A DNA stretch of 64,000 bases from Eucalyptus grandis (taxonomy: Eukaryota > Streptophyta > Magnoliopsida > Myrtales > Myrtaceae): positions 3,859,501 to 3,923,500 of the forward strand of contig NC_052619.1 in assembly GCF_016545825.1 (NCBI RefSeq), written 5' to 3'. Shown in pieces: positions 45,701 through 58,620 of this stretch. How positions within the stretch are numbered: position 1 is the stretch's first letter; each line of letters starts with the position of its first letter. Under the pieces are notes generated by a model that ran no database searches, was not told the DNA's origin, and saw only the letters and a list, made by a program, of their open reading frames with translations. The position numbers and the translations under genes are program-made.

Positions 45701-46885
45701 GGAAGGCCTGATCACAGCTCGGAAAAAGTCGTGATATAGGAATTACTAGATCAGTCAAAATGGGTCATAAACTAATTTCTTAACACATATATAATAAGTT
45801 GAGTTGTTATATTCATTAGTTAAAATGGTAAAACGTAAAATGTAAAAAATGAGTTTACAATTTACTTTGATGGTGCCCACCTTTATGACTCTCTTTTATT
45901 CTCTCTCGCCCTTACTCGATTTTGCATTTGCTCACTCTGCATTCTCATTTCAATTTTGATAAGTTTTCCTAAATTTGATTAAATATAAAAGTGTTATAGC
46001 AATATATGTCGTGTCAAGTTTGTTTCACAATATTTCCATTGCATTGAAATTGGGAAAAAAAAGGGATTAATGGATCTATTTAGATCGAACCATTTTTGAC
46101 CCGTCACAATCCAACCTACCCGCTTGACGAGTCTAGGAATAACCCTGAAATGACATGCATATGACAATCTAAAAGAACATGCGAGATTTTGTGCTTTGAA
46201 ACCGACGGAGTCTACGCTGACATGGAGGATTTTATAGATCCCAAGTCGAAGTTGAAGGAGAAAGATGATCCATATCCAGGGGTAAACACCCTACTAGTAG
46301 ATTTAACATGGTGGCTAAGCTTTCTCCATCCAAATGAAAGGGATGGATCTTTTAATCACCGAAGATTCCATTTAAAAGATCATGTTCTTGTGAATAAAAA
46401 TTCAATGAGTAGGACGAACAACCCCCATTCAAGCCAGCTAGCCACCGTCCCGGGATGCCACGTCAACCTCGATCCTCCATGGCTACGAGACGTCTGAAAC
46501 TTGATCTTCGTATATTTTATCTTCAAAATGTCAGCTTTTTCATAGTTCCATGTACTACACCCGTCGAACCCGTATTAGAATGTTAGGTAGAAGGAAAATT
46601 TCGAGCTGCGGGTTCAAATTGGTCACCTCCACTGTGAACGAAAAGAACAGGAGCACCGAAATCGCTGACCCCAATGACAATTACTAATCTTCTATAAGAA
46701 ACAAATCTTCATGTAGATGACAAATTTTTCACGTGGATGACAACCTTGGTAGCGTGCTGTCAATAAAAGATTACATAAAGAGAAGACAACATAGCCCAAC
46801 AACAGAGGTACAAAACAGCAACCGGCGCACGTGACGTTCTCTTTCCTTTCGAGCATATGGCATGACATATTGAGTTGGGGTTTTC
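42717..46885. other. intergenic, repeat-rich
   Basis: A degenerate repeat field lies at 43490-43960 and two CT runs at about 45162-45180 and 45247-45268. A 102-codon frame (46189-46497) has no recognised motif. 46800-46885 is the presumed promoter and leader of the UGT. Confidence 0.45.
43490..43960. repeat. degenerate TTACCAACTTTnATn-type repeat region, copy 2
   Basis: Phrases such as TTATCAACTTTTAT, TTACCAACTTTCAT and GTTACTTACCAACATG recur irregularly every 30-40 bases for nearly 500 bases. The style is the same as at 28850-29340. Confidence 0.5.
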
Positions 46886-48445
46886 TTGGAAGCCCCAAGA
46901 TTCAAAATGGATTCTCAGTCTCAATCTCATGGCCACATAGTTATGCTACCTTTCATGGCCCATGGCCATCTCATCCCCTTCCTCGCCCTCGCCCGTCGCA
47001 TCCGCCACCAAACCCCCTTCGTCGTCACTCTCGCCGCCACTCCTCTGAACCTCCAGTACCTCCGCTCCATCATCTCCCCCTACGACGCCGACTCCAGGAT
47101 CCACCTCCATGAGCTCCCGTTCCGCAGCTCTGAACACGGCTTGCCCCCCGACACCGAGAACACCGAGAACTTGCCCATCAATCAGATCGTGGCGCTTTGC
47201 CATTCATCCGTGTCTCTCGCTGCTCCCGTGGAGCGCCTTATCTCCGACATAACCACTGAAGAGGGCCGGCCACCTCTTTGCGTGATCTCGGATGTGGTCT
47301 TTGGGTGGTCCACGGACGTCGCCAGGCGGCTCGGGACGAAGAGCATCGCCTTCACCACGTGTGGTGCATACGGCACTATGGCCTACGTCTCCCTCTGGCT
47401 TCACCTCCCGCACCGCTCCACCGATGCTGAGGAGTTCTCGGTGCCTGGATTTCCTGAACGGTGCAGGTTCCACCGCTCTGATCTCCACCGGATCATCCGA
47501 GAGGCAGACACTACCGACCAGTGGTCCAAGTTCTTTCAGGTTCAGCTCAAGCTCTCTTTGGCCTCGGATGGTTGGTTGTGCAATTCGGTTGAGGAAATTG
47601 AGCCTCTTGGGTTGGATCTGCTGAGGAAGTACTTGAAGCTCCCTGTTTGGGCCGTTGGTCCTTTAGTCCCTTCTGACTTGCTTCAAAAATCATCACCGAT
47701 CTCTCCCGACTCAACATTAAGATCCATCCAAAAGCGTACGGGAAAAGCTCTAGGAGTGTCCCTAGAGAAATGCCTAGACTTCCTCAACTCACATGGTCCA
47801 AACTCTGTTTTGTACATTTCCTTTGGTTCTCAGAACACTATAGGTCCTGGCCAGATGATGCAATTAGCCATTGGATTGGAATCAAGTGGCAAGCCTTTCA
47901 TTTGGGTCGTTAGGCCGCCGCTCGGTTTCGACATTAAAGGCGAGTTCCGACCCGAGTGGTTGCCGCCAGGGTTCGAGGACCGGATGACCAGGAGCAAGCA
48001 GGGTTTGCTGGTGTGGAATTGGGCACCACAATTGGAGATCCTATCGCACGGATCGACGGGGGCATTCCTGAGCCACTGTGGGTGGAACTCGATCGTGGAG
48101 AGCCTGAGCCAGGGGGTGCCGATCGTGGGGTGGCCCATGGGGGCCGAACAGGCGTACAACGTCAAGATGATGGTCCAGGAGATGGGGGTGTGCGTGGAGC
48201 TTACGCGTGGGTTCGAGAGCCAGATCGACGCTGAGGCAGTGAAGCGGGTAATCGAATTGGTGATGGAAGAGGAGGGAAAAGGAGGGGAGATGAAGAGGAG
48301 GGCCTATGCAGCGATGCTGCAAATGAGAGAAGCTGTGAAAGAAGGCAGTGATGATGACCGGGGGTCAAGCGTCAAGGCCATGGATGATTTTGTGAGGACC
48401 ATTTTAGGTGAGCCTGCGAAGGATACATCATCCTCTTCCTCTTGA
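46886..48445 (+). CDS. UDP-glycosyltransferase, UGT92A-like, intronless
   Basis: The gene encodes 519 residues from ATG 46886 (or 512 from the in-frame ATG at 46907, after which the family-typical start follows closely). It is a family 1 UGT that transfers sugar from a UDP-sugar to small acceptors in the cytosol. The likely catalytic His28 lies in A-H-G-H-L-I-P, and the partner Asp136 in V-I-S-D. The 44-residue PSPG sugar-nucleotide box is complete at 379-422, starting W-A-P-Q and ending E-Q, with H-C-G-W-N-S inside. The terminal Gln suggests UDP-glucose. Sequence style (L-P-F-M-A-H-G-H-L-I-P, F-I-W-V-V-R-P-P) is closest to the UGT92A group, whose acceptors are poorly known. The C-terminus is acidic and serine-rich. 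The gene looks intact. Confidence 0.93.
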   Translation: MEAPRFKMDSQSQSHGHIVMLPFMAHGHLIPFLALARRIRHQTPFVVTLAATPLNLQYLRSIISPYDADSRIHLHELPFRSSEHGLPPDTENTENLPINQIVALCHSSVSLAAPVERLISDITTEEGRPPLCVISDVVFGWSTDVARRLGTKSIAFTTCGAYGTMAYVSLWLHLPHRSTDAEEFSVPGFPERCRFHRSDLHRIIREADTTDQWSKFFQVQLKLSLASDGWLCNSVEEIEPLGLDLLRKYLKLPVWAVGPLVPSDLLQKSSPISPDSTLRSIQKRTGKALGVSLEKCLDFLNSHGPNSVLYISFGSQNTIGPGQMMQLAIGLESSGKPFIWVVRPPLGFDIKGEFRPEWLPPGFEDRMTRSKQGLLVWNWAPQLEILSHGSTGAFLSHCGWNSIVESLSQGVPIVGWPMGAEQAYNVKMMVQEMGVCVELTRGFESQIDAEAVKRVIELVMEEEGKGGEMKRRAYAAMLQMREAVKEGSDDDRGSSVKAMDDFVRTILGEPAKDTSSSSS

Positions 48446-49679
48446 GTCAATCATCACTCAAAAAAAAGGTCTGTCAACTTATAAAGACAGAACTAGAAAG
48501 TCGAGACACTCATGTCCTCAAGCAATAGAACCGAAGAATAAAAATATCGCTTTCTTGAATGCAGCACCTTTTATTCAGGTACAATCCAACCTCCACGCTT
48601 TGTAGTTTTGTCTTGAAATATTCCGTGTGTATGAAACAAAAAAAAACAAAAAAAGTTCTTCGCGTGTAATACTCAACATCATGTGTCCGACGATATTTAC
48701 GAAATTTTGAGGTGCGACAACATCCATGTCATGATAATTCATATCTGAAACTGTCGTCACAGAATCAGAAATAGCGGTTGGTCAACACGAACCCTAAGCG
48801 AAAAATTCGTTGTCTTGTCATCAGATCCGTAAATGAAATGGGTTTCCAATGACACGTCCGCCATCAAACGCATTCGGACTCCAACAGCCACCCTATATGA
48901 AATCTAAATTGCAAAGCTTTTCATGCTCCACTGCCACTCATTTTCTGAAAGCTAATTAATTCGGAGCAAACGTAGTGGTCCAACATAATTGCAGTCCCTA
49001 AACTTACATTTACTTTGGTCCAAATTTTATCCGCGTTATGTAATTTCTGCAGGTGACCCAGTTGAGTTACAAAACAATTACGGAACCACACAATCCGTCC
49101 AAATCTAATCTAGCAATATCTAGGAAATTATGTTGAATGTAGAAAGTGGAGAAAAAACACCACAAGTGCCATATGCGCTCACTTCAGTGCCACAACATCT
49201 TTGAGATCATTCAAGTGTCACTTTGATAAAAAGAATCGATCACAATCACTTCATCCAACATGAAATTAATTTATAATGCATCATTTGATATGGCGTGTTG
49301 GAAAGTTGAAGTCAACACTTGAGAAGGCAAACAACATCATTTGGACATTTCATTAAATGATAGCAAAGGTTCCAATAATTTCATGAATGATTGTTTCAAT
49401 GCCATAAAATTTTAGAAGTGAACACTCATGACTTAGATTCATTAGTTTTTTTAAAAGTAAAGACTTAAGTGATAGGAAAAGAGAGTTTGAAAACGATGCC
49501 TTTTTAGGAAAAGAAAGAGTCTGCAAACAACGTCATCTGATTGGAGAAGATTTCAAATAAACAACAAGAAATGACAAATGTTTCTTATACTCTTGCCATG
49601 CTAGACAAAAATTTATGCATTGGGTGCCTAATTCTATTCTTTTGTTTTCCGAAAAAAAAAAAGAAGAAAAACTTATTTG
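48446..49679. other. UGT 3' flank and repeat-bearing intergenic DNA
   Basis: The stretch 49030-49220 resembles 63750-63930 (listed separately). Otherwise AT-rich without genes. Confidence 0.5.
49030..49220. repeat. dispersed repeat, copy 1
   Basis: Related to 63750-63930: CGTTATGTAATTTCTRC, CCAGTTGAGTTAC, AAGAAATTATG/AGGAAATTATG and GCTCACTTCAGTG occur in the same order. Divergence is moderate. Confidence 0.7.
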
Positions 49680-49684
49680 GTTAT

Positions 49685-50768
49685 TGTGGCATCCTTACTT
49701 TCAAGTTCTGATTTCAATTGGATAGTCGGGCCTTTCGTCAGCACAACTATAGTGTCTTTCTCTGAGATGGCCACTCATGAGATAATTGACCTATCAGGTA
49801 AAGTCGTTAAGGGATTTTAATGCAATAGACTTGAGAATTTGACCAGGAATCGACTTCTCGACCATGCTAGTTTGCAAGGGTCATTATGGCACAATTGAAA
49901 AATCGATTAGAGACCGGGGATAGGTTGATTCAACTAAGATAGTGATCACAGTGTGAGTGATTCTGCCTGATTGCAAAATTCTCGTTGATTAGCACTAAAC
50001 CGATTTTCTGTTGTTTTAGGTACCCTGTGTGCGTATTTGAAATCTCGAGATTTTCACGACCATCGAGAGTCGCCAATGTGTCGAAGAGGTACGTGTAGCT
50101 CGAAGAAAATTGACCATGGGTCAATTGCATCAAAATTTCCTAAAAGCTACATGATACGTAAGGTCACACTAAAAGTGCGTCTGATTGAAATTAATCACGA
50201 ATTTGAATTCGATTTCAGAAATTGAAGGTTCTATCGTGTTATGAGTCATTCTAGGAATGTTGACTCACATTTCGAGGAATTTCTGGTGAGTTTAGGATTT
50301 TTACGGAAAATTGTTTCGGATATTTTGGAAAACGAACGGAAATTCGGATTGGTCAATTTGAAGGGATTTTGACATTTGGTGAAGGTGAATCAGTGAAAGG
50401 AAATTTCATGGGCTTTTTCCGCTGTTAAATCGGATTTCAACCGGAGAAGTTTGTTCAAAAAATCGGATTCCGAGAAAAACGAAATATCATTCGGATTTAA
50501 AGGAAATTCGTGAGATAAATGGACCATCTTATCTTGGTCTTCGTTTATAATTCAAATTGTGCAATTGATGAAGAAATTGGCCTAGGATGACCAATTGACA
50601 AAGTTGTGAAGTCGATTAAAAATATTAGTGTTTTATATTATTTTCTTTTCCCTTCTCTTTGCCCCCACGTCCAAATTGCGCACACCCCTCCCCTTTTTCC
50701 TTTTTGGTCGACACTCCATCCTTCTGCAGTCTTCCATTTAGCTTTTCTTCATCGACCTTTGTTCATTC

Positions 50769-50802
<34 letters not shown>

Positions 50803-53336
50803 CTTTTTAATTTCTACACGTTCATCTCCTTTGGCCGACGTCACTTTTCCCCCCTCTTAGCTGTCTTTTGATTTCTTCATGGTCGACTCCTCTCCTTCGT
50901 CCCATCTCTCTCTGCTGCTCCACCAAACCCCACGGACTCCCCCACAACTGCCCCCGATCCTTGGAGCTTCTGCTTTTGCTCTCTGTTCCCTCCTTCGAAG
51001 CTGCTCGTCTTCTCTGTCTCACGTGAGGCACCACCGAGTCAGCCTAGCAACGTTCCACGAAGTTGACTTCTCCACTTGGCATCACCGCTTCTTGCTTTCC
51101 CTCTGTCCAGCGACGTCGAGCAGAAACCAAAGCAGCCCCATCATCTCTTCTTTCCGTCTAGCAACCACCGAAGCCAAGCCCCCCACGCCACCAACAAATG
51201 GCCCGAGCCGCCGCACCACCAGTCCGCCAAGTCCTCCGCAAGCTGCCGTTGAAATTAGTAGCTTTAGAACAGGTTTTTCCTAGCTTGAACAGCGAGCTCG
51301 TTGGCCGATTTCGGGCCGTTTCGGACCCCTGTCGGCATCGCCACTTTGGAGAAGATCAAGCCCTGTCGCATTCCCGTCAATTTGATCCGAGTGAATCATT
51401 AATCAAGTGAGTTTTACTCACTGATCCTCAATTAGTAGGTTAATTATGCTTAGGATTGGAGTCTAAGTTAAGATGGATTAGGTGGTTAGATTAGATTAGT
51501 AAATTTAATTAGATACTGATGCATGTTAGACGGTTAGTTCGTGTAGTTAGAGCCTAGACAAACTCTAGTATTTAACTAGAGTAGTTTGGTAATTTTCTAG
51601 GCTCGTCTCGGCTTCCAATTAGGCTATAATGGGCCTAAGTTGGATTTATTGTATTTATTTAATATTTTTTCGTAATTATTTAATTAATTATTTATTTTCT
51701 GAAAATTAGACTTAGATGGCCAGTGACCGGAAAATTACGCTGATTACAGCGGTGTGAACTGCTTATTTAATTGAGCATTAAATTGTATTGATTGTGTATG
51801 AATTGCATTTTTTGGAATTTATTCTTAGATTGATTTAATTTCATTAGGTAATTGGAAAATCACTGGGTATCGGTTTACAGCGCCAAAAATATGTTTTAGA
51901 CGGTTCTATTCAAGTAAAGATTCAATTAGATTGAAATATAGATAGAGATCGCATATCGGTTTTGACTAACTCTCTTCTATGGGATGTCGCATATCGACTG
52001 TATGCTTTCCTCATTACCAGCATGCCGGTCCCCTCTTTCAGTTAAGTTTTTCTTTAAAAACGAGCTCCCTTCTTTAACAGCTTTTTCTACCCGATTTCAG
52101 AAGCTTCTATATCCACTAAGAACGAAATCACTTGGAGTAAGAGAAGAGGGGGCACAGCAAGGCAGAGGATAGAGAAGTAGGGGTAAGTTTCTTGAAGTGA
52201 TAATGGTAGTGAATTCTGCTCCACATCATTCCGAACATTCTGCTCTTCTATTGGAGTAAAGCAACAATTATCATGTCCTTACACTGCACCTCAAAATGGA
52301 GTTGTTGAGAGGAAGCATAGACATATTAAAGAGTTGGGACTTTCACTGATGTTTCAAAGTAAAGTGCCAAAGCACTTGTGGAGTGAAGCTTTTCAGGAAA
52401 ATTAGTGGGATTTTCAAAGGTGAAAATATTGTATTTTGATTAAAGCCGACCTTGTACCCATACACGAATATTTAATGATGATTTGATTAAATGATAATTT
52501 TTAGCATACTATGAAAGTATGGCTGGTAGCTTCTAGCAAGTATACATATATATATATTGATATTTGCAACAGCTTCTAGTGAGCATATAATATTTACGGC
52601 AGCTTCAGGTGAGCATATATATCGATATTTGAGGCAACTTCTTGTGAGTTATACTATCTATATATTAGCTAAAGTGAGCAGTTCTAGACTATGGTCGAAC
52701 TTATAAATAGTATTGATTGAGATGACCGGGGAATAGTCTTGTTGACATGTAATCGATTAAGTCGATTGATCGATAAGTCAATCTAAGTGAATGATTTGAT
52801 GTGTTGATGTGACTCGATGAGATTATGAATTGTGTTGACTTGCAGGAAGGATACCAAGGTCAAGGTAAGTCCTCTGACCCATGTTGTGCTTAGGTAGCCT
52901 TAGGGCGTATTGGCTTCCTAATTGAGTCTTAGTAGGTTGAACTTGCTGAGACATTGTTTCACTGATTATTGTATAACCATTTTCAGGTCCTTAAATGAAG
53001 TTAGTGGAGGACCGGAAGCCTCGAAGTCTGGAAAGGTGGAGATTGAAGAATCGACGAACATGTCTAATTAGAGAGTCATAGGACAGTTCCCTTTTGTTAA
53101 GCCAATATTGTTGTAAATAGCTTGGCATTGTATATAAACATGTTCGTTTATAAAAAGGCTTGCTTTGGTTGAAAAAGTTGGCCCTACTTTTCTATCTTAT
53201 TAAATTGGTATCTGGGGATTATTTATCTGCTTCCGCACGTGCATTAAAATAAATGGGTCGGCCATGCGTCCTAGGACGTTACTATTTAATCGACTAATGA
53301 GAGATGGACACGTGCTCGGAGGACCGAGGCGTGACA
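49685..53336 (+). repeat. 5' LTR of the Gypsy element
   Basis: A 3652-bp LTR. It contains a CT microsatellite (about 50771-50800) and a 491-base segment (51905-52395) absent from the 3' LTR. Frames such as 50606-50860 and 50879-51283 are shared by both LTRs in broken form and are not host genes. Confidence 0.9.
51905..52395 (+). mobile_element. foreign segment within the 5' LTR, carrying a Copia integrase fragment
   Basis: The two LTRs align up to GACGGT (51904 / 60184) and resume at GGAAAATTAGTGGG (52396 / 60185); the intervening 491 bases occur only here. Its right part (52199-52395) is an uninterrupted 65-codon frame with D-N-G-S-E-F, C-P-Y-T-A-P-Q-N-G-V-V-E-R-K-H-R and L-W-S-E-A-F, the catalytic core of a Copia integrase. 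Its left part (about 51960-52180) has the composition of plant mitochondrial DNA, a hunch only. No target duplication flanks it. Confidence 0.8.
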
Positions 53337-53348
53337 TCCCCGTTTAAG

Positions 53349-53360
53349 TGGTATCAGAGC
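53349..53360 (+). other. Gypsy primer-binding site
   Basis: TGGTATCAGAGC, complementary to the 3' end of initiator methionine tRNA, 12 bases after the 5' LTR. Confidence 0.95.
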
Positions 53361-56300
53361 ATGGACGTTAGAGATTGGAATGATAAGGTGCGATGAGTCA
53401 TGAGATAGTTAGTAGAAATGACCTTTAATTTATGCTGGTGCATGTCTGTGATAGCTGATTTGTAACTTGTTTGTGGGTCACTCGAATTCTAATATGGTAT
53501 TAAAATTAGAAAACAGGTTTCTATAAAGATTATGTAATATGAGTGATCAAGAGCTAAGGACTTCTAGTAAGAGGAGCCTCTGTAACTCGGGGTAGAACGC
53601 CGACAAGGATCGGTGCCTGAGGTGGTTATGGCAAAGCGCCGGCTTAGGCCAGCGCGAGTGTAAAAGTACTACTGTAGGTTAGTACTGAGAGTGTAGCAGC
53701 ACCGAGTGATCCTAAGTTCAGCAGGATTGTTCAGGCACAAGTTTTCCCAAGGAGCTTGTCGAGCTAGTAAGCTCGGGATCAAGCCGCGGTTGTTGCCACA
53801 CCTGCTGAGGTCCAACTTGGAATTGCAATTGGGGAACAAGTTGCTACATCTGGGCAAGGTTTAGTCAGATAGAGATGGAAACCGGTTTGGAAAGGAGCCT
53901 ATGATCAGAGAAAGAAATTTTCCTCCGCCCATTGGGAAAGGTGGGATAGACAAGTTAGCATCGAATCAGAATGTTGTGTGTCATGGAAGACGACATGACT
54001 TGGCCCTATGCCATTTTAGGACGGGTGGTTGTTCTAACTGTGATCAATATGGTCACTTGGCAAGAGACTGTCCCAGAAGGCCAATGGGATCGTACATGCC
54101 ATCATTGTCGATAAGATAAGATCAGCATGAGTGCGCCATAGAACACACCATAGGGTTTTCGGAACAAGCTTACGATGCAATCCAGGGTGCATGTCGTCAC
54201 TTGACATGAGATAGAAGACTCACCAGATGGGTGCCAAAAGTATGGAAGGAATGCATGGATTAATCCAGTGTCTGAGTATGGCTAAAACGTGCTTTGATTG
54301 TGACCAACACGACAAGTAGGTGAGAGACTATCAATGAAAGTCCAAGGGAGCATAGACGCCGCTACCGCAGATATGACGCCTCTAGGATGGCGAAAGGGGT
54401 AGGAGTTGAACCAACCATGCACCGATCAATGGAAGAATGTTTTGAGGTGATTTTTATCAAAGTAGTGCCTCAGAGTTTTGGGGATTAAATTGTGAAATCT
54501 CAGTTTGTGTGTTAAGGTTGTGGCAGAAGAACCACTGACTAGAGCTATACTCGATTGGCTGTTGGTGTACAACTCTATCGTCAAGTGTGGAAAGAATTGG
54601 CTCCTGGAGCATCTTGTGGTGATAAATTGTTGTTGTGGGGTAAACCAGCTTAATCCATTAACATGTGGAAGTGCCGAGTCTATTGAGTCGAAGAGGACCC
54701 TCGATAGACTAATATTAAAATAATAAAATAGTAAGAAATTCCTTAATCTCGTCACTTGAGGCAAACCGTTTGTTAGACGGGGATTGCCAAGATGGCCTGA
54801 CGATTGTCATAGATAAGACAGATTGAGGAACTGAAGATGGAGGACTTCTCGGTAATCTAAGAATTTCTGGATGTATTTCCACAGGAATTGTCAGGCCTAC
54901 CGCTAAAAAAGTAAGATCGGATGTGTGATTGAATTAGCACTCGGGACAGAGCCACTCAATAAGGCTTCTTACCAGTTCTTGTTGTCTAAATTAAAGGAAC
55001 TGATGCTACGGATGCAAGAATTACTGAATAAGGGATTTGTACATACCAATGCATCACCTTGGGGAATACCAGTTTTGTTTGTGAATGAGAAAGATGGTTC
55101 GTTGTAATTATGGATCGACCATCATCAACTCAATCAAGTGATTATCAAGGACAAGTATTCTTGGCGGAACATCAACGAATTGTGTGACCAGTTACAAAAA
55201 GTATCGATACTTTCAAAGGTCGACTTGAGATTAGGGTCTCACCAGTTGAGGATCAGAAAAAAAGTATCTATTGTATTCAATGTTTAGCACTCGAGAGTCC
55301 CGGGTGGAAATGAAAGTATATCCTAATGGCACGTTATGTCAGGCTTACCAAGGAATCAGAGGAGTAATAATTCCATTCGGGGTTGTGTCTATCAAGGATA
55401 TTTTGGTGTATTCGTTGAGTGCTGAGGATCACGAGAGCCACCTGAGAAGGGTCACGTGATTTCATATGAGGAAATCTCTATGGACCTGACCAAGATCGAA
55501 ACAGTTGTTAGTGGATCAAGACCAACAATAGTATTAGAAATTATAAGCCGTATGGATTGGACAGATTACTACAAAAGATTTGTGGAAGGATTTTTTGCAT
55601 TAGTGTCACCATTGACTCAACTCCTGAAGAAACAAGAACAGTTCGTGTGGACAGACAAGTGAGAGTGTAGTTTCTAAGAGCTGAAGCAAAAGCTGAATAC
55701 CACACCTGTACTGACCATTCCATTTAGTCCTGGAAGACCCGAGATCTATAGAGATGTGTCGTGCAGAGGACTAGGTGCATGCTGATGCAACATGATAAGA
55801 TTGTTGCATATGCGTCCCGCCAGTTGAGACCTCATGAGTTGAATTACCAACGCAAGACTTGGGACTCGCAGCATTAATTTTCACTATAAAGATTTAAAGA
55901 CATCATTGGTATGAAGAAAGATTCCAGATCTTCATCGACTATTAAAGTCTCAAGTGTTTATTCTCTCAGAATGAGTTGAATTAGAACCTTGGAAGGACTA
56001 GGATGGTGATAGCTGGTATCACCCTAGAAGAATAAAAGAAGTCATTGAGGCGTTGAGTCGAGAGTCTTCAATTGTGCATAGGTTGCTTAAAGTATAGACC
56101 TTACTTAAAAGGGTTCGAAATTTAATTTTCAAATCTGAGGTAGGCCACCTTTTGAATTTTACGGTCGCCCTAAAAAATGAACTGGATATTCAAGTTAGAA
56201 TCAGACGCTTCAGTTGACAGACCGGGATGTTTATAAGATCCTGCAAAAGAGTACTAATAAGAAAGAGACTGACTTTTAGATTTCTAAGGATGGAACACTC

Positions 56301-57458
56301 AAGTTTCGAGAGTGATGGGGTGTACCTGATGATGTAGCACTCAGGTAAGAGACCTTGTCAGAAATTCACTGTAGTAATTGCAGTATCTGACCAAATAGTA
56401 CAAAGTAGGTCAGAATCGGCGTCAACTCGATTAGTAAACCACTATAAAGATAGATATTGCCGAACATGTTGCAAGTATTAGATGTGTCAGTAAGTGAAAG
56501 TTTAGTAATGCAAACTAGAAGGACTTTTACAATCACTCGAGAGTCCTGAGTGGGAATGGAAGTATATCATGATGGAACATTATAACATGCTTACTAAGGA
56601 GTCAGGGGAGTACTGATTCCTTTTGGGGTTGTGGTTGACAGATAGATGGAGCCGACTCACCTTAGTACTGTACAAAAAGATCTCGATTTGAATAGGCATA
56701 CAGAAGTATATGTGTGTCAGAAAGTTGGTCTACATGGAATGCCAATGACAAATTTATTTCAAACCTAGATCAGAGGTTCCCAGTTTTGGCAAAGCTTTCA
56801 TATGGTTCCTATTGAAGCTTGCATAGCAGAGTGCGCATAATTTCTGTGGTGAGAAGAAAGTGAAGTGAAGAAAGATCATAGGCTGGAGTCAGCTTAGTAA
56901 TCAGTGATTGCAGTTGCTGTGATTGGTGTTCGAGTAAAGACCGCGCGGAACTGCTAGAAAAGTTGAATCGTTGAGCTTTGAAGGTCCTTAAAGTTCCAAA
57001 TTGGTGATTGCATCTTTTTGAAGGTGTCACCAATGAGAGATGCCTTGCACTTCAGCAAGGAGGGAAAACTTAAACTAAGGTACGTAGGTCCCTTTGAGAT
57101 TCTAGAGAGAGAATCAGAACCTTAACGTATCGTCTTGCATTACCGCTTAAGTAGGCGAGAGTGTATGACGTCTTTCAAGTTTCGAGATTGAGGACATATG
57201 AGCTTGACCCGACACACGTGCTGAATCATGAAGAATCAAACGTGAACGACAGAGTGTTGTACGTGAAAAGCTCGATTAAGTTGGTGGTTCAGAAAGAGCA
57301 ATTATGTGTACCAAGATGGTCTCCTTGATCAAAGTGGTCTAATAACACTATAGGACCGAAGAAGTGACGAGAAAAGTGAGGCTCGATGAGACGATAACAC
57401 CCCCACCTTTTTTATCGAGGATTGGTAAAGGTTTAAATTTTGATGATGAAATTTTTAT
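53361..57458 (+). pseudogene. degenerate gag-pol of the Gypsy element
   Basis: A gag zinc knuckle C-x2-C-x4-H-x4-C (C-S-N-C-D-Q-Y-G-H-L-A-R-D-C) lies near 54030-54075. Reverse transcriptase runs from about 54925 (A-S-P-W-G-I-P-V-L-F-V) to 55460, where the catalytic I-D-D-I-L-V-Y-S motif reads I-K-D-I-L-V-Y-S. Connection/RNase H blocks (Y-Y-K-R-F-V-E-G-F, A-Y-A-S-R-Q-L-R-P) lie at 55560-55860. Traces of integrase (L-H-G-M-P, Q-F-W-Q-S-F) lie at about 56730-56800. Many stops and frameshifts interrupt all domains, and the catalytic aspartate is lost, so the element cannot move on its own. Confidence 0.85.
55286..56635. repeat. ~100-bp direct duplication inside the Gypsy interior
   Basis: The stretch at 55286-55387 (CACTCGAGAGTCC...CGGGGTTGTG) recurs at 56534-56635 with about 15-20 percent difference, 1.25 kb downstream. 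It is not part of the usual Gypsy order. Confidence 0.7.
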
Positions 57459-57472
57459 AAGAGGGGAAGAGT

Positions 57473-58565
57473 TGTGACATCCTGATTTTCAAGTTCTCAT
57501 TTCGATTAGATAAGTTGGACTTTTCGTCAATGCAACTATCGTGTTTTTCTCTGAGATGGCCACTCATGAGATAACTGACCTATCAGGAGAAACCGTTAAG
57601 GGATTTTAATGCAATAAACTTGAGAATTCGACTAGGAATTGACTTCTCGACCGTGCTAGTTTGCAAGGGTCATTATGGCACCATTAAAAAATCGATTAGA
57701 GACTAGGGATAGGTCGATTCAACTAAAATAGTGATCACAGTGTGGGTGATTCCGCCTGATTGCAAATTTCTCGTTGATTGGCACTAAATCGATTTTCTGT
57801 CGTTTTAGGTACTCTGTGTGCGTATTTGAAATCTCGAGATTTTCACGACCACCGAGAGTCACCAATGTGTCAAAGAGGTACATGTAGCTCGAAGAAAATC
57901 GACCACGGGTCAATTGTACCAAAATTTCCTAAAAGCTACCTAATACGCAAGGTCACACTAAAAGTGCGTCTGATTGAAATTAATCACGAATTTAAATTCA
58001 ATTTTAGAAATTGAAGGTTCTGTCTGTCATGAGTCATTCTAGGAACGTTGACTTACCTTTCGATGAATTTCCAGCAAGTTCAGGATTTTTACGGAAAATT
58101 GTTTTGAATATTTCAAAAAACAAATAGAAATTCGAATTGGCCAATTTGAATGGATTTTTGACATTTGGTGTAAGTAAATCGGTGAAAGGAAATTTCGTTG
58201 GCTTTTTCCACTGTCAAATCGGACCTCAACCAGAGAAGTTCGTTTAGAAAATCGGATTCCGAGAAAAACGAAATGAAATTCGAATTTGAAGGAAATTCGT
58301 GAGATAAAGGGACCGTCTTATCTTGGTCTTCATTTAGACTTCAAATTGTGCAATTGGTGAAGAAATTGGCTCTAGGATGACCAATTGACAAAGTTGTGAA
58401 GTTGATTAAAAATATTAGTGTTTTATTTTATTTTATTTTCCCTTCCCTTTGCCCCCACGTCCAAATTGCGCACAACCCTCTCCTTTTTCCTTTTTGGCCA
58501 ACGCTCCATTCTTTTGCAGTCTTCCATTTAGTTTTCTTCATTGACCTTTGTTCATTCTTATCCTT

Positions 58566-58620
<55 letters not shown>

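Noticed and set aside
46189..46497. 102-codon plus frame before the UGT
   Set aside because: No recognised motif or splice context; kept only as an unassigned frame within the intergenic entry.
46946..48322. Antisense and alternative frames across the UGT gene
   Set aside because: Shadows; the plus frame carries the complete PSPG box and both catalytic residues.
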